This document shows, one piece after another, positions 9,909 to 19,665 of a stretch of 64,000 bases of DNA (within the stretch, counting starts at the first letter, position 1; each line of letters opens with the position of its first letter). Source of the stretch: Sphingomonas sp. (GTDB lineage Bacteria > Pseudomonadota > Alphaproteobacteria > Sphingomonadales > Sphingomonadaceae). The notes under the pieces were generated by a model. It saw only the letters and a list, made by a program, of their open reading frames with translations. It did not search any database and was not told where the DNA came from. Position numbers and translations under genes: made by a program. The stretch is taken from the NCBI GenBank assembly GCA_002707985.1, contig PAOI01000024.1, positions 11,018-75,017 on the forward strand. Direction: 5' to 3'.

Positions 9909-10649
9909 TTAACCTTCCCGCTGCGTCCAATGATACAGTGCATCAGCAACTGCACCGCGCTCAAATGCGCGGCCGACATCGCTCGGAGCGTTGGAGACTC
10001 CGCATTCCGGCGTGCTGCGATACAGGGTGTCGAGCGCCGCTGCTTCCGCTTCCGAACGCACCGGCGTTTCGAGAACTTTGTACGCAAGGCCCGGCGAGAA
10101 TACCGAGACGCAGCGCGCGACCTTGACCAGCGTCACTTCGCCTTCGAAGCTGCCGTAGAATGCCTCTGCCTCATCCATGTTCACGAAAGACGCGCGATCC
10201 TCGAGGCCGGCACTGCCGGCGCGCAGAACCAACTGTTCCGCAATCGCATAATTGAGCATCAGCGGCGCGACGCGCCCTCCCCGCGAGCAGGTGCGATACT
10301 CTCTCCAAACCGCCGTCCGGACCCCCTGATACTGCGGATCATCGGTCAGATCCCCGCCCAGGAGAGAAGCTGCATCCGATCCGCCGATGCCGACAATGCA
10401 GCGCGCCGTCGTCTGCGCCAGCGAATATTGTTCGGCAAGCTCGCCAGGGCGGTCGCCCAGGCTATACGCGGTATATGCGCGAGGATTTAGATCCCCTGCC
10501 GAACGCGTCGGGCCCCAGGGTGAACGCGGCACGCGCTGCGCCGACGCATTGGAAGGTGCCGACGGCACGACTTGGGCAGATGCCTCAACGGCCACGAAAG
10601 ACATCGCAAGCGCAACAGCGCCGATCGTCGCAGATTTCACGCGCAACAC
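9909..10649 (-). CDS. Exported hypothetical protein, paralog of 8992..9702
   Basis: Signal peptide MLRVKSATIGAVALAMSFVAVEASA; same conserved blocks and Cys positions as its neighbour. Confidence 0.85.
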   Translation of the reverse strand: MLRVKSATIGAVALAMSFVAVEASAQVVPSAPSNASAQRVPRSPWGPTRSAGDLNPRAYTAYSLGDRPGELAEQYSLAQTTARCIVGIGGSDAASLLGGDLTDDPQYQGVRTAVWREYRTCSRGGRVAPLMLNYAIAEQLVLRAGSAGLEDRASFVNMDEAEAFYGSFEGEVTLVKVARCVSVFSPGLAYKVLETPVRSEAEAAALDTLYRSTPECGVSNAPSDVGRAFERGAVADALYHWTQREG

Positions 10650-10956
10650 CCCTTCTAATTCGCAATGTTCAGGGAAGCCTGCGCCAAGCCAACCATTTAA
10701 TCAATAGTTCGGCGGTGGTGGTGACAGATGCACTAAACCGCTTAACTCGAAAAACACTCGCTTCGACCGCTTATCGCGCAAATTCAGTCGGTTCATCGAA
10801 CATTCATACAAAGCTCTACGATACCAAACGAGGAAATTCGGGCAATCTTACTGCGATTTATCTAAGCGGATACCGCACGCTTCGTCAGATAAGTGTCAAT
10901 GCTTTCGAATGGCGTCGCGCGCCACGCCTTTTGATCAGAACACTCGTCTGACAATA

Positions 10957-12273
10957 CTACTCCGCCGCCTCCATCATCGGTGCGCCGCCACCGTTCTTTT
11001 CATTGATACGCCGCTCCAGTTCGGGGCGGAAATGGCGGATCAGGCCCTGGATCGGCCATGCCGCCGCATCGCCCAGCGCGCAGATGGTGTGGCCTTCGAC
11101 CTGCTTGGTCACCTGAAACAGCGTATCGATCTCGCTGATGTCAGCATCGCCCGTGCGCAGCCGTTCCATCACGCGCCACATCCAGCCGGTGCCTTCGCGA
11201 CACGGCGTGCACTGGCCACAGCTTTCGTGCTTGTAGAAATAGCTGATGCGCGCGATCGCCTGAACAATGTCGGTGGACTTGTCCATCACGATGACGGCGG
11301 CGGTACCAAGGCCCGAACCCAGTTCTTTCAGCCCGTCGAAATCCATCGGCGCGTCCATGATCTGCGCCGCCGGTACCAGCGGAACCGAAGAGCCGCCCGG
11401 GATCACCGCGAGCAGATTGTCCCAACCGCCGCGAATGCCGCCACAATGCCGCTCGATCAGCTCGCGGAACGGGATCGACATCGCTTCCTCGACGACGCAG
11501 GGCCGGTTCACATGGCCGCTGATCTGGAAAAGCTTGGTGCCCTTGTTGTTCTCGCGCCCAAAGGACGAGAACCATTCGGGTCCGCGCCGCAGGATCGTCG
11601 GCGCAACCGCGATCGATTCGACATTGTTGACCGTGGTCGGGCAGCCATAGAGGCCCGCACCCGCCGGGAATGGCGGCTTCAGGCGCGGCTGGCCCTTCTT
11701 GCCCTCAAGGCTTTCGAGCATCGCGGTTTCTTCGCCACAGATATAGGCGCCGGCACCGCGATGGCAGAATACGTCGAAATCATAGCCCGAACCGCAGGCA
11801 TTCTTGCCAAGGAAACCCTTGTCATAGGCTTCGGCAATCGCCGCGAACAACGTCTCTGCCTCGCGGATATATTCGCCGCGAATATAGATGTACGCCGCAC
11901 GCGCCCGCATCGCGAAGCCCGCGACAAGCGCCCCTTCGAGCAGCTTGTGCGGATCATGGCGGATGATCTCGCGATCCTTGCACGAACCGGGTTCTGATTC
12001 ATCGGCATTGATGACGAGGAAGCTCGGGCGTTCCGGCGTCGGATTCTTGGGCATGAAGCCCCATTTGACGCCGGTCGGGAACCCTGCCCCGCCGCGCCCG
12101 CGCAGGCCCGAAGCCTTGATCCGATCGATGATCGTATCATTGCCCAGATCCAGCAGCGCCTTGGTATTGTCCCAGTCGCCACGCTTCATCGCAGCATCAA
12201 TGTTCCACGGCTGAAAGCCATAAACATTGGTGAAGATGCGATCCTTGTCGGCGAGAGGCGTGAAGTCGCTCAT
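10957..12273 (-). CDS. nuoF: NADH-quinone oxidoreductase subunit F
   Basis: [26 protein letters not shown] and [15 protein letters not shown] motifs; start [14 protein letters not shown]. Confidence 0.97.
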   Translation of the reverse strand: MSDFTPLADKDRIFTNVYGFQPWNIDAAMKRGDWDNTKALLDLGNDTIIDRIKASGLRGRGGAGFPTGVKWGFMPKNPTPERPSFLVINADESEPGSCKDREIIRHDPHKLLEGALVAGFAMRARAAYIYIRGEYIREAETLFAAIAEAYDKGFLGKNACGSGYDFDVFCHRGAGAYICGEETAMLESLEGKKGQPRLKPPFPAGAGLYGCPTTVNNVESIAVAPTILRRGPEWFSSFGRENNKGTKLFQISGHVNRPCVVEEAMSIPFRELIERHCGGIRGGWDNLLAVIPGGSSVPLVPAAQIMDAPMDFDGLKELGSGLGTAAVIVMDKSTDIVQAIARISYFYKHESCGQCTPCREGTGWMWRVMERLRTGDADISEIDTLFQVTKQVEGHTICALGDAAAWPIQGLIRHFRPELERRINEKNGGGAPMMEAAE

Positions 12274-12431
12274 CGGTTCGACTTGTCCTTGAAGAATACG
12301 AGATACACCAGCACCGCCAGGCCGATCAGCAGCAGCGGGCCCAGCAGGTTGAAGGTCAGCTTGAGCACCCAGCCCAGCACGACGATGCCGCCGATGATGG
12401 CAAGGATGGTGACGATCAGATTCTTGTTCAT
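12270..12431 (-). CDS. 53-aa hydrophobic membrane protein between nuoE and nuoF
   Basis: [57 protein letters not shown] overlaps with both nuoE (stop) and nuoF (start). Below the size cutoff of the supplied ORF track. Confidence 0.8.
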   Translation of the reverse strand: MNKNLIVTILAIIGGIVVLGWVLKLTFNLLGPLLLIGLAVLVYLVFFKDKSNR

Positions 12432-13108
12432 GCCGTCTTCTCCCACTCGCCACGATAATCGTGGTTTTCGGTCTGCATCGCCGCCAGGTTGGTCGGCTCG
12501 CCCACCGGCTCGACCGTGTGGCGGCCCGGTTCCTGCGTCCCGGGCTTGGGGCTCTCGCCCTTCGCCAGCGCATTCAGGATCGCGGTGGTGCGATCGTAGT
12601 CCAGATCCTCGAAATTATCGTCGTTGATCTGGACCATCGGCGCCGAGGCGCAATTGCCCATACATTCGACTTCGGTCAGCGTGAACAGGCCATCCTCGGT
12701 GGTATGGCCCTTCACCATGCCCTTGTCCTTGCACGCGCGGAAAACCTCGTCGCTGCCGCGCAGCCAGCATGGCGTGGTCCCGCACACCTGAACATGATGC
12801 TTGCCGACCGGATTGAGGTTGAACATCGTGTAGAAGCTCGCGACTTCCAGCACGCGGATCACCGCGAGATCGAGCTCCCTGGCGACAAACTCAATGACCG
12901 GAATCGGCAGCCAGCCCTGCGTATCGGTCTCCGCACCAACCTGCCGCTGGGCGAGGTCGAGATAGGGAATGGTGCAGCTCTGCTGACGCCCCTCGGGATA
13001 GCGCGAACGGATTTCCTTTGCCTTGGCGGCATTCGCCTTGGTCCAGGCAAAGCTACCCCAGCGCGCACGCAGTTCGGGGGTATCGGAAATGACTTTCTTG
13101 TCAGCCAC
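12428..13108 (-). CDS. nuoE: NADH-quinone oxidoreductase subunit E (GTG start)
   Basis: 2Fe-2S thioredoxin-like motifs: [12 protein letters not shown] and [11 protein letters not shown]. Confidence 0.97.
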   Translation of the reverse strand: MADKKVISDTPELRARWGSFAWTKANAAKAKEIRSRYPEGRQQSCTIPYLDLAQRQVGAETDTQGWLPIPVIEFVARELDLAVIRVLEVASFYTMFNLNPVGKHHVQVCGTTPCWLRGSDEVFRACKDKGMVKGHTTEDGLFTLTEVECMGNCASAPMVQINDDNFEDLDYDRTTAILNALAKGESPKPGTQEPGRHTVEPVGEPTNLAAMQTENHDYRGEWEKTA

Positions 13109-13337
13109 GGTTTCCTCGGAGTTTAGGGATCAGCCACAGCGGGCGTGCAACGATAATCTGCAGCGCTGCGGCAGCGACAAGCGCCAGCGCCGAAAACTGG
13201 ATCACGAACGACGCTCTTTCGAAGCCGATTGCGGAAAAGGCCAGCAGCAGCGCCAGGAACTGCCCCAGCAGCAACAGCCACACGTCCGACAGTGCCCGAA
13301 TCAGCGCGATCACCAGGTTGCGTGTTTCCGTGTGCAT
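13101..13337 (-). CDS. Small two-TM membrane protein upstream of nuoE
   Basis: MHTETRNLVIALIRALSDVWLLLLGQFLALLLAFSAIGFERASFVIQFSALALVAAAALQIIVARP...; TGATG overlap upstream, 8-nt overlap with nuoE. Confidence 0.65.
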   Translation of the reverse strand: MHTETRNLVIALIRALSDVWLLLLGQFLALLLAFSAIGFERASFVIQFSALALVAAAALQIIVARPLWLIPKLRGNRG

Positions 13338-13762
13338 CAAGGCGCCCTCGGCACCAAAACGACCGGCGCACCCCAATAGATAGCCGCGATGCGCCCTTCC
13401 GACGCGCGAAACGTCGCGACCCGGGAGGAGCCATCTGCGCAAGCCCATGAGACGATGGACTCGCTCGACGATGGCGCCTTCCACTCCGGAAAGAGTTTAA
13501 TCGGGTCGACCTTGCAGTCGCCGATATAGGCTCGCACGGCCGACTTGCTCGAAGCGACACCCGTCGATAGGCGTTCGCCATCGGGCCCGAGATAGGATTC
13601 GATCACGGGCTCGGCGCTCAGATACTGCGATCCATCGCTCCCGTTCGCGATGGCCTCGACATAGGACGTCAGGGCCGCGAGATTGCGCGCCTGCGCCTCG
13701 GCATTCCCTGCTTCCGCATCTTGAGCTGGAACGACCGCCAGGGCGAGTATCATGGCAATCAC
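13337..13762 (-). CDS. Exported hypothetical protein (GTG start)
   Basis: Hydrophobic N-terminus MIAMILALAVVPAQDAEAG; start GTG overlaps the stop of the scar ORF in the same context as 13863..14339 after nuoD. Confidence 0.7.
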   Translation of the reverse strand: MIAMILALAVVPAQDAEAGNAEAQARNLAALTSYVEAIANGSDGSQYLSAEPVIESYLGPDGERLSTGVASSKSAVRAYIGDCKVDPIKLFPEWKAPSSSESIVSWACADGSSRVATFRASEGRIAAIYWGAPVVLVPRAP

Positions 13763-13863
13763 CGGTCACACTCCCCGCATGCGCGCACATTCGCCTTGGC
13801 CCAGGCAAAGCCCGACCGGCACTCGCGGATTTCCGGGGTATCGGGGATGGTTTTAGCGGCCAT
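13759..13863 (-). pseudogene. Hybrid remnant ORF: nuoE 5' end fused to nuoD 3' end
   Basis: [35 protein letters not shown]-part matches Nuo[29 protein letters not shown]; last 19 nt identical to the nuoD terminus (GECDR*). Confidence 0.85.
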
Positions 13864-14339
13864 TATCGCTCACCAAGAGGCTTGAGAGGCATCGTTCCCG
13901 TACCAACCAGAACAACGCCGCCTTCTACATTCCTAAGCACAAACAAAACTGCAAAACGCAAGTCTCCTTGGTTCGCCGGACAATCCCAGAGAATCCCCCC
14001 TCCCCCTGGATTCATCCATCTGCAGTTCTTTATGAAATCGATGAATTCGTCAGCCGAATAGGTTCGATATCCTTCAACAGCCGACCGGACAGGACCTCGC
14101 ATTAATGCGGCCATTGCTTCGTAATCACTCGAAGCAGCTGCATCCACAAACCGCGCCCCATAACCCACAAACGAATTGGAAGCTCGGTCGAAGGCATTGG
14201 TACCAACCGTCAGGGAATCTCGACCCGACGGTTGCTCGCTGACAGGGACATCTCCCGACTGGGCCAAGGCAGTCTTCGGCGAAGCAAGAACCAAAATGGC
14301 CGCTCCGAGCACAAGAATAAAGGCATTCCTCTTGCTCAC
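13863..14339 (-). CDS. Exported hypothetical protein (GTG start) directly after nuoD
   Basis: Signal peptide [30 protein letters not shown] overlap with the nuoD stop. Confidence 0.75.
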   Translation of the reverse strand: MSKRNAFILVLGAAILVLASPKTALAQSGDVPVSEQPSGRDSLTVGTNAFDRASNSFVGYGARFVDAAASSDYEAMAALMRGPVRSAVEGYRTYSADEFIDFIKNCRWMNPGGGGILWDCPANQGDLRFAVLFVLRNVEGGVVLVGTGTMPLKPLGER

Positions 14340-15571
14340 CGGTCACACTCCCCGAACACGATATCCATCGCGCCCAGAATCGCAGTGGTGTCGGCCAGCA
14401 TATGGCCCTTGCCCATGAAATCGAACGCCTGAAGATGGCTGAACGCGGTCGGGCGGATCTTGCAGCGGTACGGTTTGTTGGTCCCGTCGCTCACCATATA
14501 GATGCCGAACTCGCCCTTGGGGCTTTCGGTCGCGACATACACTTCGCCCGCGGGGACGTGATAGCCTTCGCTGTAGAGCTTGAAGTGATGGATCAGCGCT
14601 TCCATCGAATGCTTCATCTCGCCGCGCTTGGGCGGGCCGACCTTGCGGTCTAGCGTCATGATCGGGCCTTCGGGCATTTCCGCCAGGCACTGTTTCATGA
14701 TGCGCGCGGATTCATACACTTCCTTCACGCGAACCATGAACCGATCATAACAATCGCCCTTGGTCCCGACAGGAATGTCGAATTCCATCCGGTCGTACAC
14801 ATCATACGGCTGCGCCTTGCGGATATCCCAGGGGATGCCCGCCGCGCGGATCATCGGCCCCGAAAAGCCCCAGCGCATCGCATCTTCGCGGCTGACAACG
14901 GCGATATCGACATTGCGCTGCTTGAAGATGCGGTTTTCCGCGACCAGGCTGATCGCATCGCCGAACAGCTTGGGCAGCCGCGTGTCGAGCCAGTCGCCGA
15001 TATCGGTGAGCAGCTTCAATGGCGCATCCTGATGGACGCCGCCGACGCGATAATAGTTGGAGTGCATCCGCGCACCCGAAACCCGCTCGAAGAAGTTGAG
15101 GCAATCCTCACGCAGCTCGAACATCCACAGGTTCGGCGTCATCGCGCCCACGTCCATCACATGCGAACCCAGGTTCAGCATATGGTTCGAAATGCGCGTC
15201 AACTCGGCGAAGAACACGCGCAGATATTGCGCGCGGATCGGCACTTCGAGGTCGAGCAGCTTTTCGACCGCAAGGACGAAGCTGTGCTCCATGCAAAGCG
15301 GCGAGCAGTAATCGAGGCGATCCATATAGGGCATCGCCTGCGTGTACGTCTTGTACTCGATCAGCTTTTCGGTGCCGCGATGGAGCAGGCCGACATGCGG
15401 ATCGACGCGCTCGACGATTTCGCCGTCCAGCTCCATGACGAGGCGCAGCACGCCGTGCGCCGCCGGATGCTGCGGGCCGAAATTGATCGTGTAATTGGCA
15501 ATTGCCGTATCGCCCGCCGTGGGATCGGCAGGATCGGTCTTGCCTTCGATTTCATCGATATAGTCGCTCAT
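14336..15571 (-). CDS. nuoD: NADH-quinone oxidoreductase subunit D
   Basis: [47 protein letters not shown]. Confidence 0.98.
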   Translation of the reverse strand: MSDYIDEIEGKTDPADPTAGDTAIANYTINFGPQHPAAHGVLRLVMELDGEIVERVDPHVGLLHRGTEKLIEYKTYTQAMPYMDRLDYCSPLCMEHSFVLAVEKLLDLEVPIRAQYLRVFFAELTRISNHMLNLGSHVMDVGAMTPNLWMFELREDCLNFFERVSGARMHSNYYRVGGVHQDAPLKLLTDIGDWLDTRLPKLFGDAISLVAENRIFKQRNVDIAVVSREDAMRWGFSGPMIRAAGIPWDIRKAQPYDVYDRMEFDIPVGTKGDCYDRFMVRVKEVYESARIMKQCLAEMPEGPIMTLDRKVGPPKRGEMKHSMEALIHHFKLYSEGYHVPAGEVYVATESPKGEFGIYMVSDGTNKPYRCKIRPTAFSHLQAFDFMGKGHMLADTTAILGAMDIVFGECDR

Positions 15572-16416
15572 GCGTCCTTACCCCCGTCCTTCGGAGGCAC
15601 CACATCGGGGTCCTTGGGCTTGTCTTCGGGCTGGTTGCCCGGATCGGCTTCGCCTGCCCCGGTCTGCGCCGTGCTTTCGGTCGTCTTCGGCGTGTCCGCC
15701 TTGGGTTCGACTTTCTTGTCAGCGGCCTCGTCGGCTTTCTTGATCTCGTCGGCCTTGAGCGGCGTCGGCGCGCCCTTGGCCTCGGGCACCTTGGCGTCGG
15801 CCTTCTCGTCGCCGGGAAGGATATATTCGGCGCCTTCCCAAGGGCTCATGAAATCGAAATTGCGGAAATCCTGCGCCAGCTGCACCGGCTCATAGACGAC
15901 GCGCTTGGCTTCTTCGGAATAGCGCAGCTCGACATAGCCCGAGAGCGGAAAGTCCTTGCGCTGCGGATGGCCGACAAAGCCGTAATCGGTCAGGATGCGG
16001 CGCAGGTCCGGATTACCTTCGAACAGCACGCCGTACATGTCGTACACTTCGCGCTCGAGCCAGCCGGCGACCGGCCAGATGCCCGTCACGCTCGGCACCG
16101 GCTTCACTTCGTCGGTGATCACCTTCACCTTGATACGGTGGTTCCGCGTCAGGCTGAGCAGCATGTACACGACTTCGAACCGCTCGGGACGCGACGGATA
16201 GTCGACACCGGCGATTTCCATCAGCATCTGATATTCAAGGCCCGGCGTATCGCGCAGCGCGATCATGGCATCGACCAGCGTCTCGCGCGCGAGCGTCAGA
16301 TTGACTTCGCCGACACTGTCCTCGCTGGCAAGCAACATGGCGCCCAGCGCCGAAGTCGCGGTTTCGATCACGCCGTCATTGGGCGCGAATTTGGGTGCAG
16401 GGTGGCGCTGCGTCAT
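15568..16416 (-). CDS. nuoC: NADH-quinone oxidoreductase subunit C with long acidic/lysine-rich C-terminal tail
   Basis: [44 protein letters not shown]-type motif; low-complexity tail after [19 protein letters not shown]. Confidence 0.96.
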   Translation of the reverse strand: MTQRHPAPKFAPNDGVIETATSALGAMLLASEDSVGEVNLTLARETLVDAMIALRDTPGLEYQMLMEIAGVDYPSRPERFEVVYMLLSLTRNHRIKVKVITDEVKPVPSVTGIWPVAGWLEREVYDMYGVLFEGNPDLRRILTDYGFVGHPQRKDFPLSGYVELRYSEEAKRVVYEPVQLAQDFRNFDFMSPWEGAEYILPGDEKADAKVPEAKGAPTPLKADEIKKADEAADKKVEPKADTPKTTESTAQTGAGEADPGNQPEDKPKDPDVVPPKDGGKDA

Positions 16417-16949
16417 TGCTCGTTTATCCGGACGGAATCAAAGATGCGATCGACCATCGCGTGCCGTGCCGCGGAATCGGCTCCGGCATCGTCAAAGCCG
16501 CCGAGGATCAGGATCAGTCGCGAATGATCGAGTTCGATCAACTGGGTCTGCGCGACCTGCCCATCGGATTCTTCGCGATTGACCAGCGCACGCCGGCCTT
16601 GAAAGTCGAAAGCCCGGATGCTGCCGCCACTTTCCTCATGCTCGATCATTTCCTGAAACGCGTCGAACAGCGCCGGTGCGCTTTCCGGATAGTCGGTCGG
16701 CTCGAAAATGCCGGCGACCAGCAACAACGTGCCCTTCTTGCACAGGATGCGCGAATTGGGCGCGAAGGTGACACCGTCGGTGACCGAAGGCATTTGGTCG
16801 AACGCGGCAATCTCTTCGGCGGTGCACGGCGTATCGATCGTGAACGCCCCGGTTCCGGACGTCGCCGGCGCCCAGCCTTCCTGCCCCGCATTGGCCGCCC
16901 CCGCGAGAGTCAGCGCAGCGCAGGCCGCCAGCATATGCAGCGGTCGCAT
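16413..16949 (-). CDS. Exported hypothetical protein between nuoB and nuoC
   Basis: Signal peptide [26 protein letters not shown] overlap with the nuoB stop and 4-nt overlap with the nuoC start. Confidence 0.75.
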   Translation of the reverse strand: MRPLHMLAACAALTLAGAANAGQEGWAPATSGTGAFTIDTPCTAEEIAAFDQMPSVTDGVTFAPNSRILCKKGTLLLVAGIFEPTDYPESAPALFDAFQEMIEHEESGGSIRAFDFQGRRALVNREESDGQVAQTQLIELDHSRLILILGGFDDAGADSAARHAMVDRIFDSVRINEQ

Positions 16950-17488
16950 CACCGTTCGATCGTCCCGACCCGGCGGATCTTCCGCTGCAACTGCATCACG
17001 CCATAGAGCAACGCTTCGGCAGTCGGCGGGCAACCCGGCACATAGATATCGACCGGCACGATGCGGTCGCATCCGCGCACGACACTGTAGCTATAGTGGT
17101 AATAGCCGCCGCCATTGGCGCAGCTGCCCATTGAAATCACATATTTCGGCTCGGACATCTGGTCGTACACGCGGCGCAGCGCCGGAGCCATTTTGTTGCA
17201 CAGCGTACCGGCAACGATCATCACGTCCGACTGGCGCGGCGAAGCACGCGGCGCGGCGCCGAACCGCTCCATGTCATACCGCGGCATGTTCACATGGATC
17301 ATCTCGACCGCGCAGCAGGCAAGGCCAAAGGTCATCCACCACAGCGAGCCGGTGCGCGCCCACTGGAACAGCTCCTCGGTCGAAGTGACCAGAAAGCCCT
17401 TGTCGCCCAGCTCGGCATTGATGTCGTTGTAAAATGCCAGGTCCGGCGCAGTGCCGGGCGGCGGCGGGGTGGTAAGATCTACTCCCAT
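16949..17488 (-). CDS. nuoB: NADH-quinone oxidoreductase subunit B
   Basis: [34 protein letters not shown] and [16 protein letters not shown] motifs; start [12 protein letters not shown]. Confidence 0.97.
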   Translation of the reverse strand: MGVDLTTPPPPGTAPDLAFYNDINAELGDKGFLVTSTEELFQWARTGSLWWMTFGLACCAVEMIHVNMPRYDMERFGAAPRASPRQSDVMIVAGTLCNKMAPALRRVYDQMSEPKYVISMGSCANGGGYYHYSYSVVRGCDRIVPVDIYVPGCPPTAEALLYGVMQLQRKIRRVGTIER

Positions 17489-17853
17489 TCCAGCGCTCCC
17501 TTTTTCCACGCATAGACAAGGCCAAGCGCCAGTTCGGCAATGAACACCATCATCGAAATCCAGGCGACCCAGCCCAGATCGAACACCGTTACCGCCCAGG
17601 GAAACAGGAATGCCGCTTCCAGATCGAACACGATGAACAGGATCGCGACGAGATAGAAGCGCACGTCGAACTGGCTGCGCGAATCCTCGAACGCGGGAAA
17701 GCCGCATTCATATTCGGACAGTTTTTCCGGCGTCGGCTGATGCGCGCCCGTCAGGCGGCCGACCAGCATCGGCAGAAAAACGAACGTGGCGGAGAGCGCC
17801 AGAGCCACGCCCAGAAAGAGCAGGATCGGCAGATATTGGCTGAGGTCGACCAA
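17479..17853 (-). CDS. nuoA: NADH-quinone oxidoreductase subunit A (probable TTG/GTG start)
   Basis: [45 protein letters not shown]; start codon uncertain. Confidence 0.95.
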   Translation of the reverse strand: MVDLSQYLPILLFLGVALALSATFVFLPMLVGRLTGAHQPTPEKLSEYECGFPAFEDSRSQFDVRFYLVAILFIVFDLEAAFLFPWAVTVFDLGWVAWISMMVFIAELALGLVYAWKKGALEWE

Positions 17854-17928
17854 GGGGCCTTCTCGCAATTGCGGAAACACAGGGGGCTTCTAGGACTGTG
17901 CCGGGTGAGCCGCAAGGCCCGGAAGCCC

Positions 17929-17943
17929 TGAGAATCATTCGCA
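17929..17943. promoter_or_regulatory. Candidate Fur-like 7-1-7 inverted repeat upstream of nuoA
   Basis: TGAGAAT-C-ATTCGCA: one mismatch from a perfect 7-1-7 dyad, about 80 nt upstream of the nuoA start. Confidence 0.35.
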
Positions 17944-17952
17944 ACTACTGGT

Positions 17953-18843
17953 TCAGCGAAGCGGCAACGCGACCACGGTGTCCGGGCCGCGGCGCGGTGC
18001 CTGCGGATCGCTCGCGCCGGGCCAGCCGGCATCCGCGACGATCAGCAATTGCGCGCCATCGCTGGCGATCTGGGTCGGATCGACCAGCGGCGTACCATGA
18101 TGAACCACCGCAAGATCGATCGCAGCGCCCTCGATCCGGAACCGGACCAGCGATCCGGGGCTGCTGCCATTATGCACCGAATAATAATCGGGACCCACGC
18201 GCACCAGCCCGTCCAGCCCGCGCAACGGCCGATCCCCGGCCATCGGCAGCAGCACGCGCTCCTTGGTGGCCAGATCGATCATGGCAACGCCGCGCCCATA
18301 ATCGGCGACCACCAGCTTGGTGCCGTCTTCGCTGAGCGCGGTCCCCTGCGCCGACCGCCCGACACCCGGCGCGATGAGCGTTTCGAGCACGCCGCCCCGA
18401 AGCCGATAGACGGCACCGTTCAAGCCATCGGAAACGAACACCTGACCATCCGCTGCCGAAACATCGCCCGGATGGAAGCCCTCGCCCGGCGACAGTTTCG
18501 CCTTGAGCTGCCCGGCGCGATCCAGCGCAACCAGCGCCCCGGAATCGCATCGTTCGATTTCAGGAAGGTCGGGACAATCGGTCGCCACCCACAACCAGCC
18601 GCGCGTTGCATCCCACGCAATCCCCATGGGGTTCAGCGTTCCGGCGGGCATGGCAAAGCTGCCCAACGCCGCTCCGTTTGTACGGACCAATATGGTGCGA
18701 TCGAGAACGCTCGACAGCCAGATCGTCTCGCCATCGGTCGCGATCCCTTCGACCAGCCGGTGCCGATCGGGAACCGAGACAAGCACTTGCGGCGAACCGG
18801 AACCGGCGAGCAACGCCAGCGCCAGCACGCCCGCGCGAATCAC
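17953..18843 (-). CDS. Beta-propeller (SMP-30/NHL-like) exported protein
   Basis: Repeated blade-like segments (VEGIATDGETIWLSSV, GMAWDATRGWLWVATD-like, FVSDGLNGAVYRL); signal peptide. Confidence 0.6.
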   Translation of the reverse strand: MIRAGVLALALLAGSGSPQVLVSVPDRHRLVEGIATDGETIWLSSVLDRTILVRTNGAALGSFAMPAGTLNPMGIAWDATRGWLWVATDCPDLPEIERCDSGALVALDRAGQLKAKLSPGEGFHPGDVSAADGQVFVSDGLNGAVYRLRGGVLETLIAPGVGRSAQGTALSEDGTKLVVADYGRGVAMIDLATKERVLLPMAGDRPLRGLDGLVRVGPDYYSVHNGSSPGSLVRFRIEGAAIDLAVVHHGTPLVDPTQIASDGAQLLIVADAGWPGASDPQAPRRGPDTVVALPLR

Positions 18844-19655
18844 CGCAGCGCCCCGGCCACCAGCTTATGCAGCTTGGAATGCAGCACATCATTTGCCGCC
18901 AGAAACTGGCTGCGCTGCATCGCCATGTCCTGCCCCCGGAAATCGGTGACGAATCCGCCCGCTTCCTTGACGATCAACATGCCCGCCGCGACGTCCCACG
19001 GCTGAAGGTCGCTTTCCCAATAGCCGTCGAACCGGCCCGCCGCGACCCAGGCGAGATCGAGCGCCGCCGATCCCAACCGCCGGATGCCCGCGACTTCGGG
19101 CGCGACCGCGCCGAAAATGCGGTTCCATTGCGCGAAATTGCCATGGCCCAGAAACGGAATGCCGGTGGCAATCAGCGCTTCGTCCAGATGGCGACGCGCC
19201 GATACGCGCAGCCGCTGGTCCTGCAACCATGCACCCCGGCCCTTTTCGGCCCAGAAGCTTTCGTCGGTCAGTGGCTGATAAATATAGCCATGGGTGATTT
19301 CGGGCTTGCCCTGGCTTCCGCGCGGATCTTCGACCGCGATCGAAATCGCGAAATGCGGAATGCCGTGGAGGAAGTTCGTGGTGCCGTCGAGCGGATCGAT
19401 GATCCAGCGTGGCTTGTCCGGATCGCCTTCGATCACGCCCGATTCCTCGACCAGGAATCCCCAGTCGGGCCGCGCCTTGCGCAGTTCCTCGATCAGCGTT
19501 TCTTCTGCGCGTTGATCGGCGGCGGAAACGAAATCCGCCGGGCCTTTTCTGGAAACCTGCAACTGCTGGACTTCGTTGAAATCACGACGCAAGCGCGGCC
19601 CCGCCTTGCGGGCGGCGCGTTCCATGACAGTGATCAGGCCGGAATGGGAAACCAA
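18840..19655 (-). CDS. suhB: Inositol monophosphatase family protein (SuhB-like), TTG start
   Basis: DFVSAADQRAEETLIEELRKARPDWGFLVEESG and IIDPLDGTTNFLHGIPHFAISIAVE motifs; DLAWVAAGRFDGYWE. Confidence 0.9.
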   Translation of the reverse strand: MVSHSGLITVMERAARKAGPRLRRDFNEVQQLQVSRKGPADFVSAADQRAEETLIEELRKARPDWGFLVEESGVIEGDPDKPRWIIDPLDGTTNFLHGIPHFAISIAVEDPRGSQGKPEITHGYIYQPLTDESFWAEKGRGAWLQDQRLRVSARRHLDEALIATGIPFLGHGNFAQWNRIFGAVAPEVAGIRRLGSAALDLAWVAAGRFDGYWESDLQPWDVAAGMLIVKEAGGFVTDFRGQDMAMQRSQFLAANDVLHSKLHKLVAGALR

Positions 19656-19665
19656 ATTAACTTCT

